NCBI GenBank assembly: GCA_003524085.1
Contig: DOEC01000003.1
Span: 1 to 30,351, forward strand
Direction of reading: 5' to 3'
DNA length: 30,351 nt
Source of the DNA: Bacillota bacterium
Lineage (GTDB): Bacteria > Bacillota_I > Bacilli_A > RF39 > UBA660
Part shown: in pieces, positions 7,034 through 16,124 of the stretch
How the letters are laid out: every line of letters begins with the position of its first letter
How positions within the stretch are numbered: the first letter of the stretch is position 1
The notes under the pieces: model-generated
Database searches by the model: none
Told to the model about the DNA's origin: nothing
The model's input: the letters and a program-made list of their open reading frames with translations, nothing else
Position numbers and translations under genes: made by a program

Positions 7034-7405
7034 ATGAGTATAAATGAATATAATTGTGACTGTAATGTAATACATGAAAGTGTAGTAAAAGACATAAGAA
7101 AGGGTATGCTTAGTGATAAAGTAATAAATGAAGTTGCATCGTTTTTTAAGATAGTGGGAGACCCCACAAGAACTAAGATATTATCTATACTTGACAAGAA
7201 TGAACTGTGTGTATGTGATATTGCAAACTTACTTAATATGACTAAATCTAGTATAAGTCATCAGTTAAAAACTTTAAAAGAAGCGGGTATTGTAAAATGT
7301 AATAGAGTTGGGAAAGAAGTGTATTATACATTAGATGATGAACACGTAAGCGAAGTATTTGAAGTTGCTTTATACCATATTGGACATAAGAAGGAGAAAA
7401 AATAA
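7034..7405 (+). CDS. cadC: ArsR/SmtB-family metal-sensing repressor (CadC-like)
   Basis: A 123-residue winged-helix repressor that releases DNA on binding Cd, Pb or Zn. The likely thiolate site is present: C8 and C10 in the N-terminal arm (NCDCNVIHE) and C59/C61 in ELCVCDIANLL, the CadC alpha3N pattern. DDEHVSEVFEVALYHIGH near the C-terminus resembles the alpha5 site. The recognition helix lies around TKSSISHQLKTLKEAGIV. ATG 7034 with AAGGATG upstream is preferred over the longer frame from 7001, which overlaps operator 2. The stop overlaps the ATPase start (TAATG), so the two genes are translationally coupled. Confidence 0.92.
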   Translation: MSINEYNCDCNVIHESVVKDIRKGMLSDKVINEVASFFKIVGDPTRTKILSILDKNELCVCDIANLLNMTKSSISHQLKTLKEAGIVKCNRVGKEVYYTLDDEHVSEVFEVALYHIGHKKEKK

Positions 7406-9441
7406 TGAAAAAATATAAATATAATATAAATAACTTGGACTGCGCTAATTGTGCAAGAGAAGTTTTAGAGAGTTTAAACGAAAACAAAGACTTCAAAAAC
7501 GTAATAGTTAACTTTAATACAAAGAAGTTAATTTATGAATCAGATAAAGAGTTTACACTTCCAGAGTTAAACAGGCTTGTTAAAAAAGTAGAGCCTGATG
7601 CATTTATTACAGACGAAGAAGTAAACATTAAAAAAGAATATCATTTTAGTATATTAGTTGTTGGTGTTATTATTGGACTAATTGGATACTTTGTTAAAAT
7701 GCCTACATATTTAAAATGGATACTTTACGTAATAAGTTATTCTATGCTGTTATATAGGTGTATAATAAATTCTTTAAAATTATTAATTAAGAGTAAAACA
7801 ATAAATGAAAATTTACTAATTACAGTTTCTTGTTTAGGTGCACTAGCGCTAAAAAATGTTCTTGAAGGAATAATGGTAATTACATTATATACAATAGGTA
7901 AAATACTTGAAGAAAAAGCTATTAATAATTCTAGAAATTCTATAAAAGATTTAATGGATTTGACTGATAAAACTGTTAATATTAAAGTGGGTAAAGAAGT
8001 TAAGAATATATTAGTAGAAGATGTTAAAGTGGGAGATATTCTTTTAGTTAAAAAGGGAGAAAAAATTGGAGTAGATGGAATTATTAAGAGTGGAACTAGT
8101 TCTATAGATAGTTCTATGCTTACTGGAGAAAGTGAACCTGTTTTTATTAAAGAAGGGGATAAAGTATTATCAGGAAGTATTAACTTAGGAGATATTATAT
8201 TAGTTAGAGCTACAAGTACATTTGAAGATTCTACTGTAAGTAAGATACTTGAAATGCTTGAGTCTGCAACTGACAAGAAAACAAAAACTGAAACTATAGT
8301 TAGTAAAGGAAGTAAAATATATACACCAGTTGTATTAGTACTTAGTATTTTAGTTATGATTGTTCTTCCATTTTTCGGGGTAAACTTGTCTTCTTCAATT
8401 TATAGGGGACTAACATTTTTGGTAATATCTTGCCCATGTGCGATTGCCATAAGCGTGCCACTATCTTATTTTACTGGAATTGGTGTATGTAGTAAAAATG
8501 GAATTTTAGTAAAGGGGAGTAATTATTTAGATAGTTTAAGTAGTGCAAAAAATATAATATTTGATAAAACTGGTACTTTAACTAATGGAACTTTTAAAGT
8601 GACAGGTATTGATATAAAGGATGAAGAAAAGACTGATGAGTACAATAAAGATGATATAATGGAAATACTTTTGATGGGAGAAAGTTTGAGTGATCATCCA
8701 ATTGCTAAGAGTATAATGAGTACTAGTGGTAAATTTGTTGATAATTCTAGAGTTGAGAACTATAAAGAGATTAGTGGCAAGGGAATAACTTTTGTACTTG
8801 ATGGTAAACAAGTGAGTATTGGAAATAATAAAATAGATGAGTGCACAGAAACAGCAAGTATTCATATGCATATTAACGGAAAACACGTTGCTTCAATATT
8901 TATAAATGATGGAATTAAAGAGAATACTAGTAGCGTTATTAAGAGTCTTCAAAAAAATGATATTAAGACTTATATGTTTACTGGAGATAAAAAGGATGTT
9001 GCTTTAGAAATAGGTGGAATGTTAGGAATTGATGAAATTAAATACGAAATGCTTCCAACTGATAAATTTAAGGCTTATGAGAGTGTAGAAAAAAGTGGTT
9101 TAACTATATTTGTAGGTGATGGAATAAACGACGCGCCTGTATTAAAAAGAAGTAGTGTAGGTATCTCAATGGGCAGTGTAGGTTCAGACCAAGCAATTGA
9201 AGCAAGTGATATAGTGATATTAAATGACGACTTAGAAAAGATACCACTTGGAATAAGTATTAGTAAATACACTAAACATATTATTAAAGAAAACTTGATA
9301 TTTGCGATTGGTGTAAAAGCAGTGATTTTAGTTCTTAGTGTTTTAGGACTAGCTAGTATGTGGCTTGCAGTGTTTGCTGATACTGGGGTAACTTTGTTAA
9401 CAATTTTAAATACTCTTAGAATTATAAAGAAGTTTAAATAA
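7405..9441 (+). CDS. cadA: Cd2+/Zn2+-exporting P-type ATPase
   Basis: A 678-residue P1B-type ATPase that pumps heavy-metal ions out of the cell. It has one N-terminal metal-binding domain with CxxC (C13-A-N-C16), the actuator domain with SMLTGES, the CPC motif in the sixth membrane helix (C343-P-C345), DKTGT with phosphorylated D387, the SDHPIA stretch as the HP motif and GDGINDAP (from G571). The last helix, MWLAVFADTGVT, has the Asp typical of the Zn/Cd/Pb subgroup (P1B-2), and the N-terminal Cys pair agrees with that. It overlaps the repressor gene by 1 nt and sits behind two metal-repressor operators, which fixes its role better than sequence alone. Confidence 0.95.
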   Translation: MKKYKYNINNLDCANCAREVLESLNENKDFKNVIVNFNTKKLIYESDKEFTLPELNRLVKKVEPDAFITDEEVNIKKEYHFSILVVGVIIGLIGYFVKMPTYLKWILYVISYSMLLYRCIINSLKLLIKSKTINENLLITVSCLGALALKNVLEGIMVITLYTIGKILEEKAINNSRNSIKDLMDLTDKTVNIKVGKEVKNILVEDVKVGDILLVKKGEKIGVDGIIKSGTSSIDSSMLTGESEPVFIKEGDKVLSGSINLGDIILVRATSTFEDSTVSKILEMLESATDKKTKTETIVSKGSKIYTPVVLVLSILVMIVLPFFGVNLSSSIYRGLTFLVISCPCAIAISVPLSYFTGIGVCSKNGILVKGSNYLDSLSSAKNIIFDKTGTLTNGTFKVTGIDIKDEEKTDEYNKDDIMEILLMGESLSDHPIAKSIMSTSGKFVDNSRVENYKEISGKGITFVLDGKQVSIGNNKIDECTETASIHMHINGKHVASIFINDGIKENTSSVIKSLQKNDIKTYMFTGDKKDVALEIGGMLGIDEIKYEMLPTDKFKAYESVEKSGLTIFVGDGINDAPVLKRSSVGISMGSVGSDQAIEASDIVILNDDLEKIPLGISISKYTKHIIKENLIFAIGVKAVILVLSVLGLASMWLAVFADTGVTLLTILNTLRIIKKFK

Positions 9442-9448
9442 TGTGATT

Positions 9449-9477
9449 AAAGGCACTTGAAAAATGGTGCTTTTTTT
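9449..9477 (+). terminator. Terminator of the cad operon
   Basis: GCAC (9453-9456) and GTGC (9467-9470), extended by A-T pairs on both sides, then seven T residues. It sits between the ATPase stop and the next ribosome-binding site. Confidence 0.75.
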
Positions 9478-9517
9478 GATAAGATTGTGTTGTAATTTAT
9501 TGAAAGGAGAAACTTTT

Positions 9518-9931
9518 ATGCAAGATTTCTATGTAGAAAAAAGAACTGAGAATGGAATTGAAGATGGATATGTTGCAGTTTCAGTTAGTCAAATAAATTT
9601 ACTTGCTCAATTTGCAGTAACTTTAAATGTTCCTGAAAATATATTGGCTGAAACAGAAATAGGAATGTATATGGCAAATCTTAGCGAATTTTATTTAAAA
9701 AATGATAATGAATTAAAGGACTGCTATGATAAAATAAAAAACGATACATTTGGTAGCCAATTCTTATATGTTAATATAAAGTTAGCATTAATTCAAAAGT
9801 TAGTTAAAGATACAGGATTAAATGACAAATTATCTTCATTATATAATAAAACTCTTGTTGATTATAAAAATCAACTTGAATTTAATAATTATGTTTATAA
9901 AGAGCAATTGTTAAAAGGTATGGCAATGTAG
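9518..9931 (+). CDS. Small soluble protein of unknown function
   Basis: A 137-residue protein from ATG 9518, preceded by AAAGGAG; the frame open upstream to 9464 runs over the cad terminator and is discounted. No signal peptide or membrane helix is seen. The sequence is mostly helical and acidic (ENILAETEIGMYMANLSEFY, NELKDCYDKIKND), with no motif I recognise. It is free-standing, between a terminator and the next membrane protein. Confidence 0.7.
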   Translation: MQDFYVEKRTENGIEDGYVAVSVSQINLLAQFAVTLNVPENILAETEIGMYMANLSEFYLKNDNELKDCYDKIKNDTFGSQFLYVNIKLALIQKLVKDTGLNDKLSSLYNKTLVDYKNQLEFNNYVYKEQLLKGMAM

Positions 9932-9988
9932 ACTTGAAAAACACATGAAAAAATGATAGAATTATAGATAGAATAAGAAGGTGTGTTA

Positions 9989-10660
9989 ATGAAAGAAAAA
10001 ACTAAGAAAAAAGTTTTGAAAGTGTCTTTGATGTTAGTTTTGTTAATTGTGTTTGTTTATGTAACATTTAAAACTACATTAGTTGTGATAAGTAATAAAT
10101 ATTTAACCGATATAGGTGACTATAGTACAAATGATAAGTATACTTTTACATATACTGAGCCAAATGAAAAACTTACTTTTAAAAATATAACTATTAGAAA
10201 TGATTTTAAAGATTATAATGTGTTTAATTCAAGTAATGGAGTAATTTATAACTTAAAGAATGAAGAAACTAAGAGCATGTTTTATATAACTATTGAAGAT
10301 GATAAGATATTAAAGAATACTAAGATTAAGTCTTATTTAAAGAAAAATAATATTAATAGTTTATATGAAGCAGAGAGATTTCTTTATAAAAATAGAAATG
10401 CTAAAAACAGTATATTTACTTCAGTGAGTGATATTATTGCTAAGCAAGAGTTAGTTACTTTAGTTAAACTTTATACAACAAAAACATCTTATATAATAGA
10501 AGTAAATGATAATTCATACATTTATAAATTAGGAGATGACATCTATAATTATATGGTGTTTACTGGTGGAAAAATCTATACATTTAGTTTTAATAATAAG
10601 AATATTGATAATTTAGCTTATGTAAAGGATATAATAAAAACTATTAAAATATATGAATAA
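9989..10660 (+). CDS. Membrane-anchored extracytoplasmic protein, unknown function
   Basis: A 223-residue protein. The start ATG 9989 has AGAAGG 7 nt upstream; a GTG at 9983 is in frame but too close. A Lys-rich N-terminus is followed by one transmembrane helix (about residues 11-31) and about 190 residues outside, rich in Lys, Asn, Thr and Tyr, with the beta-strand look of an envelope domain (TFKNITIRNDFKDYNVFN, MVFTGGKIYTFSFNNK). No family recognised. A terminator follows. Confidence 0.75.
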   Translation: MKEKTKKKVLKVSLMLVLLIVFVYVTFKTTLVVISNKYLTDIGDYSTNDKYTFTYTEPNEKLTFKNITIRNDFKDYNVFNSSNGVIYNLKNEETKSMFYITIEDDKILKNTKIKSYLKKNNINSLYEAERFLYKNRNAKNSIFTSVSDIIAKQELVTLVKLYTTKTSYIIEVNDNSYIYKLGDDIYNYMVFTGGKIYTFSFNNKNIDNLAYVKDIIKTIKIYE

Positions 10661-10687
10661 ACTCTAAAACGGAGTTTTCTTTTTTTG
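10659..10687 (+). terminator. Rho-independent terminator
   Basis: AAACTC (10659-10664) pairs with GAGTTT (10672-10677) and is followed by TCTTTTTTT. It overlaps the stop codon of the preceding gene. Confidence 0.75.
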
Positions 10688-10710
10688 TGTGTTATGGTAA
10701 AATAATAAGT

Positions 10711-11160
10711 ATGAAAAAAGTAATAATGTTTATAATTTGTTTATTCTTGTGTGGATGTAGTAGTGTGAGTTCTAGTAGAAAAGTGTATAACGAGTATGTT
10801 GATACTTTAAAGGGTGTTAAAGAAGAGAAAATGTGCTCAGGTATAGAAGTAACATTTAAGGTTGATGAAATAACAGAAGACTATATTAATTATTATGCTC
10901 TTATAAATAGAAACGGGAATGTTATGAAGAATATAGAAGCACTACTGATTCATGATAAAGAAACAATTAATTCTTTTCCATCAATTGGGATATATGATGA
11001 AGATGTATCACTAATTAACGAAGAAGATAAGCTTGGTGTAAAGTTGAGTGGATATTTGGAAGTTAATGAGAATACTATATTTAAGCTACTTTTAAAGTAT
11101 GTAGATAAAGATAATGTAAAGAAAGAATGCTATTATATTTACAATTATCAACATAATTAG
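10711..11160 (+). CDS. Small lipoprotein of unknown function
   Basis: A 149-residue lipoprotein: KKVIMFIICLFLCGC is a signal peptide with lipobox ending at C16, followed by a Ser-rich linker. The mature part has mixed strands and a Cys pair (C near VKEEKMCSG and C near VKKECYY). No family recognised. There is no ribosome-binding site; instead TATGGTAAAAT, an extended -10 box, ends 7 nt before the ATG, so the mRNA may be leaderless. It is followed closely by the Cse60-like gene. Confidence 0.75.
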   Translation: MKKVIMFIICLFLCGCSSVSSSRKVYNEYVDTLKGVKEEKMCSGIEVTFKVDEITEDYINYYALINRNGNVMKNIEALLIHDKETINSFPSIGIYDEDVSLINEEDKLGVKLSGYLEVNENTIFKLLLKYVDKDNVKKECYYIYNYQHN

Positions 11161-11196
11161 ACATTAAAAAGTGTTAAATTGAATTTGGTGGAATAT

Positions 11197-11373
11197 ATGA
11201 GAGTAAAAGTATTTGACGAAGGACATGAAAGAGACTTAGAAAATAAAGTGAATTTGTTTTTAACAACTATACAAAGTAAAAATATTGTTGACATTAAGTT
11301 TTCAGTTTCAAATAGTATTTTTGGAAGTGAACAGATATATTGTTTTAGTTGTATGATAATATATGAGGAGTAA
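11197..11373 (+). CDS. Cse60-like small sporulation protein
   Basis: A 58-residue protein: MRVKVFDEGHERDLENKVN followed by a variable middle and EQIYCFSCMIIYEE. This matches the layout of Bacillus subtilis Cse60 (about 60 residues, sigma-E regulated, function unknown). The ATG at 11197 follows GGTGGAA; the frame is open upstream to 11179 but the match starts at MRVKVF. Two nt separate its stop from the flippase start, so the two are likely co-transcribed. The family match is recalled, not searched. Confidence 0.75.
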   Translation: MRVKVFDEGHERDLENKVNLFLTTIQSKNIVDIKFSVSNSIFGSEQIYCFSCMIIYEE

Positions 11374-11375
11374 AT

Positions 11376-12998
11376 ATGAAGAAAAATAGTTTTGTAGAAG
11401 GAACATTCATTGCAACATTTGCAATAATAATAGTTAAGGTATTAGGTGTATTGTATGTAATACCGTTTTATAGAATAATTGGAGAAAGTGGTGGTTCTTT
11501 ATATAGTTACGCATATAATGTGTATAATTTGTTTTTGAATATAAGTACTGCTGGTATACCTGTTGCAATTAGTAAGATTATAGCTGAATATAATACTTTG
11601 GAAATGTATGAAGCTAAAGAAAGAAGTTATAAAGTAGGAAGAAATATTATTTTTATGTTGTCTATTCTTGCTTTCTTTGTGCTATTTGTCTTTGCACCTG
11701 AAGTTGCTCGTTTGATATTGGGAGAGATTAAAGGAGGAAATACACTAAATGATGTTGCATTTGTAATTAGAAGTGTATCGTTTTGTTTACTTATTATACC
11801 TTTTTTATCTGTATCAAAGGGGTATTTACAAGGTCACAACTATATTACTCCATCAAGTGTAAGCCAAGTAATTGAACAGGTTGTTAGAATAGCTGTTATA
11901 TTGTTTGGTTCATATATTGTGATAAATGTGCTAAATAAAAGTGTAACTTTAGGTGTTGGAGTAAGTGTATTTGGAGCGTTTGTTGGTGGACTTGTAGCAT
12001 ATATTTATATAAAGTGTAAGATTAATAAAAATAAAGATGCGTTTATTAAGAGTGATAAAAGAGATAATGTTACAAATAAGGAAATTGTTAAAAAGATAAT
12101 AAGTTATGCTCTTCCACTAATAGTGGTTAGTATAGCAACTGATATATATAGTTTAACTGATATGACTTTAGTAGTAAGAACAAGTTATAAATTAGGGTAT
12201 TCAGCATTAGATGCCGAGACAATTGCAAGTATAATAAGTACATGGGCTCCTAAAATATGTATGATAATAAATGCTGTTGCAATGGGTATGAGTATGAGTT
12301 TAATTCCTCATATGGTAAGTAGTTTTGCAAAAAAAGACTTAGTTACTTCAAACCATAGATTTAATGAAGCAATTAGAATAATTGTGTTTTCAACTTTACC
12401 ACTTGCAGTGGGGTTGTCATTTTTAAGTGAAGGAGTGTATTCTTTATTTTATAAAGAAAATTTATATGGTACTTTAATTCTTAGATATACAGCAATAAGT
12501 AGTTTCTTTGCTAGTATATATATGATTATAAGTGTATCACTTCAAAGTTTGAATAAGTTTAAGATAGTTTATGTTAGTAGTGGAATAGGTTTTTTACTTA
12601 ATGCATTGTTAGATATTCCTTTTATGTATTTATTTCATATACTAGGGCTAGAAGCTTTTTACGGGGCAATACTTGCGACTATTGTGGGTTATATATTTAG
12701 TTATATTTATAGTTTGTTTAAGTTAAAGAAAGAACTAAACTTTAATTATAAAAGTATATTAAAAACTATAAAAGACTCTTTAATACCTACACTAGCAATG
12801 ATACTTGTGTTATTAGTGTTAAAACTATTTATCAAAATACCTACAAGTGGTATAATGTTAGTGCTTACTCTTATGTTATATGTTATTTTTGGTGGACTTA
12901 CTTATGTATTTGTGTCATATAAAACTGGATTACTTGAAAGGACGCTAGGAAGAGAATATATAAATAAGATAATCGGTAAATTAAGGAGGAATAAGTAA
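11376..12998 (+). CDS. SpoVB/MurJ-like polysaccharide or lipid II flippase
   Basis: A 540-residue MOP-superfamily (MATE-like) membrane protein with about 14 transmembrane segments. The start FVEGTFIATFAIIIVKVLG and YNVYNLFLNISTAGIPVAIS are hallmarks of the SpoVB/YtgP (MurJ) branch, which moves peptidoglycan precursors or spore-cortex precursors across the membrane. Length is normal. The GAGGAG of the preceding gene's last codons serves as its ribosome-binding site. Downstream an ABC transporter starts at the same base as its stop (TAATG). SpoVB versus YtgP cannot be separated by eye; the Cse60-like neighbour favours a spore role. Confidence 0.88.
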   Translation: MKKNSFVEGTFIATFAIIIVKVLGVLYVIPFYRIIGESGGSLYSYAYNVYNLFLNISTAGIPVAISKIIAEYNTLEMYEAKERSYKVGRNIIFMLSILAFFVLFVFAPEVARLILGEIKGGNTLNDVAFVIRSVSFCLLIIPFLSVSKGYLQGHNYITPSSVSQVIEQVVRIAVILFGSYIVINVLNKSVTLGVGVSVFGAFVGGLVAYIYIKCKINKNKDAFIKSDKRDNVTNKEIVKKIISYALPLIVVSIATDIYSLTDMTLVVRTSYKLGYSALDAETIASIISTWAPKICMIINAVAMGMSMSLIPHMVSSFAKKDLVTSNHRFNEAIRIIVFSTLPLAVGLSFLSEGVYSLFYKENLYGTLILRYTAISSFFASIYMIISVSLQSLNKFKIVYVSSGIGFLLNALLDIPFMYLFHILGLEAFYGAILATIVGYIFSYIYSLFKLKKELNFNYKSILKTIKDSLIPTLAMILVLLVLKLFIKIPTSGIMLVLTLMLYVIFGGLTYVFVSYKTGLLERTLGREYINKIIGKLRRNK

Positions 12999-13897
12999 TG
13001 TTAAAATTAAGTCATGTCACAAAATATTATGGAGACTTTTTGGCAGTAGACGATTTATCTTTTGAAGTAAAAGATGGAGAGATATTTGGTTTACTTGGTG
13101 TTAATGGAGCGGGTAAAACTACTACTTTTAGAATGATTACAGGTTTACTTGATAAAACTAGTGGAAGTATTACTTTTAATGGTAAAAAAATAGATTACTC
13201 TGTTACTGATAAATTAGGTTTTCTTACTGAAGAAAGAAGTTTACTTACTAAGTTAACAGTACTAGAACAGGCTAAATTCTATGGTGGATTAAAAGGAATG
13301 AGTGACAAAAATATTGAAAGTAGACTAGACTACTTACTTGAAAAATTAGAGATAACTGAGTATAAAAATAAGAAGATAAAAGAGTTAAGTAAGGGTAACT
13401 CACAAAAAGTACAGTTTATTATGAGTATAATAAATAGTCCTAAACTTCTTATATTAGATGAACCTTTTAGTGGATTAGATCCGATTAATATTGAGTTATT
13501 TAAAAAGTTGATACTTGAACTTAAAAGTGAGGGGACAAGCATAATATTCTCTTCACATAGAATGGAGCATGTAGAGTATTTCTGTGAAAGTTTGGTTATT
13601 CTTGTGCATGGTAAAACTGTTTTAAAGGGTAATTTAAAACAAATAAAGGAAGACTATCAAAAGAAGAATATTATGATAGAAGCAGATGCTGATATGGAAG
13701 ACTTAAAAAATATTAAAGGTGTAGAAAAGGTAGATAAAATAGGTAATACTTTTGTAGTTAGTATAAGTGATAAGAGTTACGTACAAAAGGTGTTTAACTA
13801 TGTGAAGAAGCTAAAGAACGTTACAAAGTTTGTAGTGGAAGAACCTACACTTAATGAAATATTTATTGATAAAGTAGGAGGTACTTATGAGAAGTAA
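12998..13897 (+). CDS. ABC exporter ATP-binding subunit (NatA/YhaQ type)
   Basis: A 299-residue ATPase: Walker A GVNGAGKTT (34-42), signature LSKGNSQKVQF (from 130; an Asn instead of the usual Gly or Gln), Walker B LLILDEP with D154/E155, and the H-loop in SSHRMEH. The extra C-terminal domain of about 80 residues is typical of the DRA/NatA group. It is coupled to the flippase gene by a TAATG overlap and to the permease by an 11-nt overlap. Substrate unknown; relatives export sodium, antibiotics or peptides. Confidence 0.9.
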   Translation: MLKLSHVTKYYGDFLAVDDLSFEVKDGEIFGLLGVNGAGKTTTFRMITGLLDKTSGSITFNGKKIDYSVTDKLGFLTEERSLLTKLTVLEQAKFYGGLKGMSDKNIESRLDYLLEKLEITEYKNKKIKELSKGNSQKVQFIMSIINSPKLLILDEPFSGLDPINIELFKKLILELKSEGTSIIFSSHRMEHVEYFCESLVILVHGKTVLKGNLKQIKEDYQKKNIMIEADADMEDLKNIKGVEKVDKIGNTFVVSISDKSYVQKVFNYVKKLKNVTKFVVEEPTLNEIFIDKVGGTYEK

Positions 13898-15194
13898 ATT
13901 ATCTCTTTTAGTTAAAGATGGATTAAATAAAAAAATTAATACTAAATGGTTTAAAGTTATCAACATAATTTTATTAGTTGTTGTTGTAGCTTTGTTTAAT
14001 ATTGATAGTATCATTAAATTTTTTGGAGGAGACTTTGATGAGGAGACTACTATTTATGTTTATGATAATACTTTAAAATATTATGATGCGTTAAAGACAG
14101 TGTATGACAGTACTAAGGTGCAGTTAACTAGTGAAAGTGCAGAGATTAAAAAAGGTGAAGGAAACTACAAAGATGAAGTAGAGAAGATTAAGAAAAACAA
14201 GAAAGGTGATATAATTGTTGTTATAAATGATTTACATAATGTTGAAGTTATTTCTTTTGATTATGTAGATGCACTTACTATACAAGTTTTGAATGCAAGT
14301 ATAGAAAAGGTTAAAACAAGTATAGCTCTAAGTGATAGTAATATTACACCTGAAGAGTTAGCTAAAATATATGAGCCAGTTAATATCAAAAGAACTTATT
14401 TAAATGAAGAACTAGATGAAAACTACGAATTAGTTAATACTATAGGAAATTTAGCAATTCCAGTGTTTATAATGCCTTTCTTCTTCTTAATTCTTATGGT
14501 AACTCAAATGATCGGGGCTGAGATAAATGAAGAAAAGACAAGTAAAAGTATGGAGATTATTGTTACTAGTGTAAGTCCTAAAATACATTTTATGTCTAAA
14601 ATGATAACATCTAACCTTTATGCAATTATTCAGTGTGTGTTGTTTGTTATTTATTTTGGTATAGGTGTTTTAGTAAGAAGAATAGTAACAGGTACTTCTT
14701 TAACAGGAAGTTTAGGAGAGAGTACTACTAAACTATTAAATGCTTTTGTTGAAAGTGGGATGCTTAGTAATATACTTAAATGTTTACCATTTATAATTAT
14801 AATGATATTACTTAGTTTCTTTGCATATTCACTACTTGCTGGAATACTTGCATCTATGACAACAAGTCAAGAAGACTTTCAACAACTTCAAACACCAATG
14901 ATGATGCTTATAATGGCAGGGTACTTCTTAGCAATAATGGCGAGTACGTATGAAAAGAGTACATTTATTATAGTAATAAGTATGATACCATTTATATCTT
15001 GTATATTAAGCCCGGTGTTGTTGTTCTTAGGACAAATCACAATTGTACATGTTCTTATTTCAGTAGGGCTATTACTTCTTGTGATATATTTACTTTTAAA
15101 GTATGGCTTAAGAATTTATAAAGCAGGAATATTAAATTATAGTTCAAGTAATTTATGGAAGAAAATGTTAGAGAGTGTAAAAGTAAAAGATTAA
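13887..15194 (+). CDS. ABC exporter permease (NatB/YhaP type)
   Basis: A 435-residue ABC-2 permease: one N-terminal membrane helix (about residues 20-38), a large outer domain rich in Asp/Glu/Lys (to about 185), then five hydrophobic segments. MIGAEINEEKTSKSMEIIVTSVSP between the second and third helices is the conserved cytoplasmic loop of the NatB/YhaP family. It works with the preceding ATPase. It ends 15 nt before the tRNA, with no terminator seen in between, so the tRNA may be read through from it. Confidence 0.9.
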   Translation: MRSKLSLLVKDGLNKKINTKWFKVINIILLVVVVALFNIDSIIKFFGGDFDEETTIYVYDNTLKYYDALKTVYDSTKVQLTSESAEIKKGEGNYKDEVEKIKKNKKGDIIVVINDLHNVEVISFDYVDALTIQVLNASIEKVKTSIALSDSNITPEELAKIYEPVNIKRTYLNEELDENYELVNTIGNLAIPVFIMPFFFLILMVTQMIGAEINEEKTSKSMEIIVTSVSPKIHFMSKMITSNLYAIIQCVLFVIYFGIGVLVRRIVTGTSLTGSLGESTTKLLNAFVESGMLSNILKCLPFIIIMILLSFFAYSLLAGILASMTTSQEDFQQLQTPMMMLIMAGYFLAIMASTYEKSTFIIVISMIPFISCILSPVLLFLGQITIVHVLISVGLLLLVIYLLLKYGLRIYKAGILNYSSSNLWKKMLESVKVKD

Positions 15195-15209
15195 AATTTA
15201 GTCTTTTCT

Positions 15210-15294
15210 GTTAGCGTGGTGGAATGGTAGACACGCACGCTTGAGGGGCGTGTGAACATAGTTCGTGAGAGTTCAAGTCTCTTCGCTAACACCA
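15210..15294 (+). tRNA. tRNA-Leu(GAG)
   Basis: Acceptor GTTAGCG pairs with CGCTAAC; the D-arm region is GTGGAATGGTAGACAC, the anticodon stem CACGC/GCGTG holds the loop TTGAGGG, giving anticodon GAG (15243-15245). There is a long class II variable arm and a T-arm with GTTCAAG. Discriminator A and CCA (15292-15294) are encoded. Reads CUC and CUU. Confidence 0.95.
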
Positions 15295-15336
15295 TTAAAG
15301 AATCTGGTTGAACTTTGGTTCAATTAACTAATAAAT

Positions 15337-15364
15337 ATCAATTCTAGAAATGGAATTGATTTTT
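15337..15364 (+). terminator. Terminator after tRNA-Leu
   Basis: ATCAATTC (15337-15344) pairs with GAATTGAT (15353-15360), then TTTTG. A smaller hairpin TTGAAC/GTTCAA lies before it at 15308-15323. Confidence 0.7.
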
Positions 15365-15465
15365 GTTGTGTGAAAGAAGGGGATGATTTTGAAAGATAAT
15401 ATGTAAAATTTGTTTCAAACATCAAAAACTATGATATAATATATAATTAATGAGGGAGGTTTATT

Positions 15466-15867
15466 ATGTTTGGAAAGAAAAAACAAAATGATAAAAAAGA
15501 GTCACTAAATTTTAAAAGCGATAATTATAAAATGAATGATAATTATGTGACTAATAATTTAGTAGTTGCTAATTTAGAATATATATCAAGTGAACCAACA
15601 CCATACGGACCAATGGTTAAACAAACAAAACAAAAATATATATTTGAATTATTAAATGAAAATGGAAAAATCAGATATAGAGAAATATTTACTGGATTTG
15701 TAGCCGATGCTGAGGAAAGTCATTATTTTGATTTACCATATGTTGTAAATGTTGTCTCTTTGAAAGAAGAAGTTCCAGATGTTGCTGATAATATTCCAAA
15801 ATATGGATTATTATTGGTATTAAATGAGGTTAATACCAAAAAAAGATTAAAAACTCTAAAAAAATAA
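15466..15867 (+). CDS. Protein of unknown function
   Basis: 133 residues from ATG 15466 with a strong GAGGGAGG upstream and an extended -10 box TGATATAAT (15432-15440). The N-terminus is very Lys-rich (FGKKKQNDKKES), then a beta-rich core (YVTNNLVVANLEYI, QKYIFELLNENGKIRYREIF), a Pro/Tyr-Gly stretch and a basic end. No membrane helix, signal or recognised domain. It stands alone between two terminators. The core looks like a small beta-barrel, but this is a guess. Confidence 0.7.
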   Translation: MFGKKKQNDKKESLNFKSDNYKMNDNYVTNNLVVANLEYISSEPTPYGPMVKQTKQKYIFELLNENGKIRYREIFTGFVADAEESHYFDLPYVVNVVSLKEEVPDVADNIPKYGLLLVLNEVNTKKRLKTLKK

Positions 15868-15879
15868 TTATAATTAATT

Positions 15880-15910
15880 GTGGCAATAAATATTGCTACT
15901 TTTATTTTAT
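15880..15910 (+). terminator. Rho-independent terminator
   Basis: GTGGCAAT (15880-15887) pairs with ATTGCTAC (15892-15899), then TTTTATTTTAT. Confidence 0.75.
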
Positions 15911-16031
15911 ATATAGAATTAGTATTTATTAGTTGTTCTTTATAGATATAAGTGTTCAAAATAGGCTTTTGTATCGCATCAAATTAATAAATGCAATATT
16001 AAAAAAGGTTTTATTTGTTTTAAAGATAGGC

Positions 16032-16073
16032 TCATTGAATAAAAACGGTAAAAGTGGCAAAAATATTCAATGA
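16032..16073. repeat. CATTGA palindromic repeat, third copy
   Basis: In opposite orientation to the two copies at 5698-5806: TCATTGAAT ... AAAGTGGCAAAAATATTCAATGA. The ends CATTGAAT and ATTCAATG form a stem around an ACGGTAAAAGTGGC centre. Confidence 0.65.
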
Positions 16074-16080
16074 ATTATAT

Positions 16081-16119
16081 AAAAAAACTACTTTTAAAGT
16101 AAGTTAAAGTAGTTTTTTT
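16081..16119. terminator. Bidirectional terminator
   Basis: AAAAAAACTACTTT (16081-16094) pairs perfectly with AAAGTAGTTTTTTT (16106-16119). It ends the minus-strand gene at 16125 and could also act on plus-strand reads. Confidence 0.8.
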
Positions 16120-16124
16120 CTTAT

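Noticed and set aside
7737..8276. 179-codon open frame on the minus strand
   Set aside because: Lies fully inside cadA, which has all catalytic motifs; composition is that of an antisense shadow.
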